From positions 310,001 to 374,000 of the forward strand of contig JAEYGZ010000027.1 in NCBI GenBank assembly GCA_023409535.1: 64,000 bases of DNA. The letters are read 5' to 3'. The stretch is from Bacillota bacterium (GTDB taxonomy: Bacteria; Bacillota; Clostridia; Lachnospirales; Lachnospiraceae). Below, one piece after another: positions 61,512 to 64,000 of the stretch; within the stretch, counting starts at the first letter, position 1, and each line of letters begins with the position of its first letter. The notes beneath the pieces were generated by a model. The model was not told the origin of the DNA and ran no database searches. It was given only the letters and a program-made list of their open reading frames with translations. Position numbers and translations under genes: made by a program.

Positions 61512-63737
61512 TTATAGTATTCCGGCCGCAGAAGCGGCAACATAGTATGATACAATCGGATAGAAGGACTGTGCAAAGCCCTTAGGTCCCGGACCCTGTA
61601 TGATTATGGCATCATCCTTAATCTGCTTGGTGAAATTGATATGCTTTTGTTCCTCCCGGATTGCTTCCTGAAAGGTAACCAGCCCATACTTTAAGAACTC
61701 CTCATCACAGGTAAGCTCATATGCGGCAGACAATGCTTCCAGGGTTAAGGTGTTATTCCCGAGCCGTCTTAAGCTTGGCAGCTCCTTATAATAGAATAAA
61801 CCATTCTCCAGCATGCAGTTGTCCACCATATCCTGAACAGCATCGATAATCATTATTCTGATTTTTTCCTGAGGACGGATACGGTAATATCTCATCAGGC
61901 TGCCCACGGCCACGGATATCATAAAGGGAACTCTTATGGTAGTATGATCGGTATAAGGGGCGAGCCAGCCGCCGTATTCTTCCTTCCAGGCTTCAAAATG
62001 AGCGATAATCATGTCGGCGCAGGCCAGCCATTTCTCATCGTAGGTTTCTTTGTATAATGCAACCAGGGACCGCAGAGCCCATCCGGTTTCTCGGGCATTA
62101 ATTTCACCTTTCTTCTGGTATCTGGGCTGACTCAGATGATATAATATGTTTTCTCCGATTGCTAAGGCGGTTTCATATGCGCTGGTGTCACCGGTCATAT
62201 GGTAGTAGTCAAACAAGCCTTCCACCCATTCGTGACTAATCTCTACCTCTCCGGTGGTATGCCCGGCGGAATGGATGATCTGGGCATGATGCCTCAGCGG
62301 GTCAGGACTATAATGGCACACATCCACGTCCTTCCAATGCTCAGCCGCTACCAGCAGATAATCAAGCATTCTCCGCTCGGAGGTTCTGGCATACATCAGC
62401 ATTGCGGCATGGGGGAAATCGTATTCGTTATTGGTCCAAACCGGTTCTCCGTTTCCTCTGCCCTGTTGGGTATAACCGGGATCCGGAGCATCTCCCCAGT
62501 GGAGTATCCCGTAAGCCTTGCCTCGCCCGTCTGCCTTTGCAACCAGAGCACTTTCCACCTCGCCCAGCTTTTTCTTAACAAAAATATTCTCAAAGACGTC
62601 TGCCCGTTCATACACCTCAGGGTCAAGGGTAGGCCGGTCAGGCAGCTGCAGCTGGAGGCTTCTCACATTGATCTCCTGAAGAGTGTCTGACGGTTCATGA
62701 AAATGCAGGAATATACGGTGTGTTTTCCCCATTCCCTGCAATAATGTGAGGTTATTGGCCTCCTTCGGAAGAATTCCAACGGTTACCCCGTATTTATCAG
62801 CTTTCATCGCCTTTGGAAAGTTCTGCTGCGCTTGGTAGACGGTTGCGCAGATTCCGCCCTTTTCTTCTAAACACCAGTCTGCCCAGAAGGTACCGTAAAA
62901 GGTCTCGGGTATATGCTCATTTGCTTCATAGATAAGCTGTCCGGCGTCAATCAGGTGATATAATTTATCCTCGCCGCAGCCCTGGGTTATCCTGCTTTTA
63001 TAATTGGAGGTAGCGATAGCGGTGGCAGCAGCGGATACCGTATTGCTTTTGGGCTGTATTTTCAGCTCAATACCCTGTAAGGTCTGGGATTTTTGCTCTT
63101 CCATATTCGTTATGGTATAATCCAGCCTGATCCAGGGCTTGCCGCTGTAAGCATGGATGCGTACGGTGTAATTGATCCAGCTTTTTTCTTTCCTGCCGCA
63201 ATGCTTCCCCTTTGCCTGTATGACAGATACGATAGGCCCTTGTTCAAGGATTTCCCATCCCTCCGGTCCGATCCGGGGCAGGAATTCTTCTCCCTTTTCA
63301 TCCGTCAGAACCGGTCCGAGAAGCTCCGTACTGCCGTATTCCATAGATCCGCCAAGTATTTTATCAAAGAGTCCGTATTCACCCGGCTTGCTTAATTGGA
63401 GCTGCAGTGGTCCGGTATTGATCTGCAGGCGGCCCGAAGCTTCCGTGACAGTCAGGCTTTTTTCAGGCAGACAGGAGGTGCTGTTATCCGGTATAAAGTA
63501 ATAATCCTTCGCTTTGTTACCCGGCAGATCGGCTAAGAACGTAATGAGGAGCCATTTCACAGAACCGTCCTGCCATCTGGCTGTAATTTTACATTGGACT
63601 GGAGTGAAACGGATACCGTCGCTGATCACTGATCCGGATATGTCATACAATTCTCCCTGCGGGAATGGAATAGCAGTCGTACAGGGTTCCCCAAGCCTAT
63701 CGTATCGTGAAAGTTTTTCAAAATGTAACCTTATCAT
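61512..63737 (-). CDS. PcRGLX/YetA-type exo-rhamnogalacturonan-lyase-family protein
   Basis: 741 residues, no signal peptide. N-terminal beta-sandwich domains (PFPQGELYDISG, WQDGSVKWLLITFLADL; GRLQINTGPLQLQL; PWIRLDYTITNMEEQ) and a C-terminal (alpha/alpha) toroid (VWTNNEYDFPHAAMLMYART, CHYSPDPLRHHAQIIHSAGHTTGEVEISHEWVEGLFDYY). The layout and motifs are those of the PL26/YetA group, which act on rhamnogalacturonan or related uronic acid glycans. AAGGAGC precedes the ATG. It is divergent from the gene beginning at 63960 and convergent with the BcrAB-like exporter. Substrate is an inference. Confidence 0.75.
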   Translation of the reverse strand: MIRLHFEKLSRYDRLGEPCTTAIPFPQGELYDISGSVISDGIRFTPVQCKITARWQDGSVKWLLITFLADLPGNKAKDYYFIPDNSTSCLPEKSLTVTEASGRLQINTGPLQLQLSKPGEYGLFDKILGGSMEYGSTELLGPVLTDEKGEEFLPRIGPEGWEILEQGPIVSVIQAKGKHCGRKEKSWINYTVRIHAYSGKPWIRLDYTITNMEEQKSQTLQGIELKIQPKSNTVSAAATAIATSNYKSRITQGCGEDKLYHLIDAGQLIYEANEHIPETFYGTFWADWCLEEKGGICATVYQAQQNFPKAMKADKYGVTVGILPKEANNLTLLQGMGKTHRIFLHFHEPSDTLQEINVRSLQLQLPDRPTLDPEVYERADVFENIFVKKKLGEVESALVAKADGRGKAYGILHWGDAPDPGYTQQGRGNGEPVWTNNEYDFPHAAMLMYARTSERRMLDYLLVAAEHWKDVDVCHYSPDPLRHHAQIIHSAGHTTGEVEISHEWVEGLFDYYHMTGDTSAYETALAIGENILYHLSQPRYQKKGEINARETGWALRSLVALYKETYDEKWLACADMIIAHFEAWKEEYGGWLAPYTDHTTIRVPFMISVAVGSLMRYYRIRPQEKIRIMIIDAVQDMVDNCMLENGLFYYKELPSLRRLGNNTLTLEALSAAYELTCDEEFLKYGLVTFQEAIREEQKHINFTKQIKDDAIIIQGPGPKGFAQSFYPIVSYYVAASAAGIL

Positions 63738-63959
63738 ACGCTTAGCTCCTTTTAAAATAGTTTACGGACTTTTGCCGGAAGGCAGGCTTGCAATTTCTCA
63801 TTCTGATTGCATTATATCATGGAAAGATGGTTTACATATATGAATATACGTGCTAAATTATAGAATAATATCCTTGATTTGGAATTTGCCGTTGGTACGG
63901 AATGGAAATAAGGAATTAGCGGATTATGAAAGGTAACAGGAAGAAGGGTTGAGAAGAGA

Positions 63960-64000
63960 ATGAGTCGTGAAATACATGTTTCAAAGAACGGCGGAGCGTA
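63960..64000 (+). CDS. Start of a probable right-handed beta-helix (pectate-lyase-like) protein, cut by window edge
   Basis: Only 13 codons are visible: MSREIHVSKNGGA. This opening, lacking a signal peptide, matches the usual start of parallel beta-helix enzymes (EYHVSxxGND type). AAGAAGG lies about 14 bases before the ATG. Too short for a firm call; the divergent lyase-family neighbour makes a carbohydrate role plausible. Confidence 0.45.
   Translation, partial: MSREIHVSKNGGA

Overview
The window looks like a chromosomal segment of a spore-forming, anaerobic member of the Clostridia, most likely a Lachnospiraceae-type fibre or glycan degrader. This rests on gene content, since no rRNA or marker gene is present. 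The supporting content is a PdaB-like sporulation deacetylase, a LysM/GH18 spore-type protein, an Fe-S L-serine dehydratase in two subunits, several sugar importers with no ATPase of their own, many AraC-type regulators, and ribosome binding sites close to AGGAGG throughout. No tRNA, rRNA, CRISPR array, prophage or replication origin was seen.

Region 1 (1-17.5 kb) is mostly core and housekeeping. It holds a sensor kinase cut by the window edge and a cobalamin-riboswitch unit (DUF4430 surface protein plus ECF S component). Next come galM, upp, a small membrane protein, a frameshifted TolB-type beta-propeller gene and sdaAB-sdaAA. After these are a LysM/GH18 protein that has lost its catalytic residues, a D-Ala-D-Ala carboxypeptidase, a PdaB-like deacetylase, a LysM-tagged 5'-nucleotidase, and an ABC exporter with a PadR regulator that share an operator-like palindrome. 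A complete group II intron with a maturase (17571-19415) sits in the gap that follows.

Region 2 (19.4-32.3 kb) is one catabolic locus. A YheO/DauR-like regulator is divergent from a long operon. The operon encodes a CUT1-type importer, a zinc D-serine-dehydratase-like PLP enzyme, an N-acyl-D-amino-acid deacylase, RidA, a cytoplasmic GH9-type hydrolase, a GlmS-like SIS protein and a BadF-type amino-sugar kinase. The combination suggests use of a glycoconjugate that carries both amino sugars and N-acylated D-amino acids. This is an inference, and the locus is one of the best candidates here for an undescribed pathway.

Region 3 (32.7-51.8 kb) holds two further LplB/YtcP/lipoprotein importers with DUF2264, GH88, GH43, a KdgF-like cupin, an alginate-lyase-family protein and a heparinase II/III-type lyase, plus a membrane-bound AraC regulator. 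None of the carbohydrate-active enzymes has a signal peptide, so uronic-acid-containing oligosaccharides are probably imported and finished inside the cell. A PcRGLX/YetA-type lyase (61.5-63.7 kb) and the start of a probable beta-helix protein at the right edge extend the theme.

Region 4 (51.8-61.5 kb) has a radical SAM protein with a C-terminal auxiliary Fe-S motif, followed by a 46-residue peptide with a DCC motif, which is a candidate enzyme/peptide pair. It also has a PAS-GGDEF-EAL protein, a BlaI/BlaR1-like pair with a clear operator dyad, and an ECF sigma/short anti-sigma pair leading into an ABC-2 exporter.
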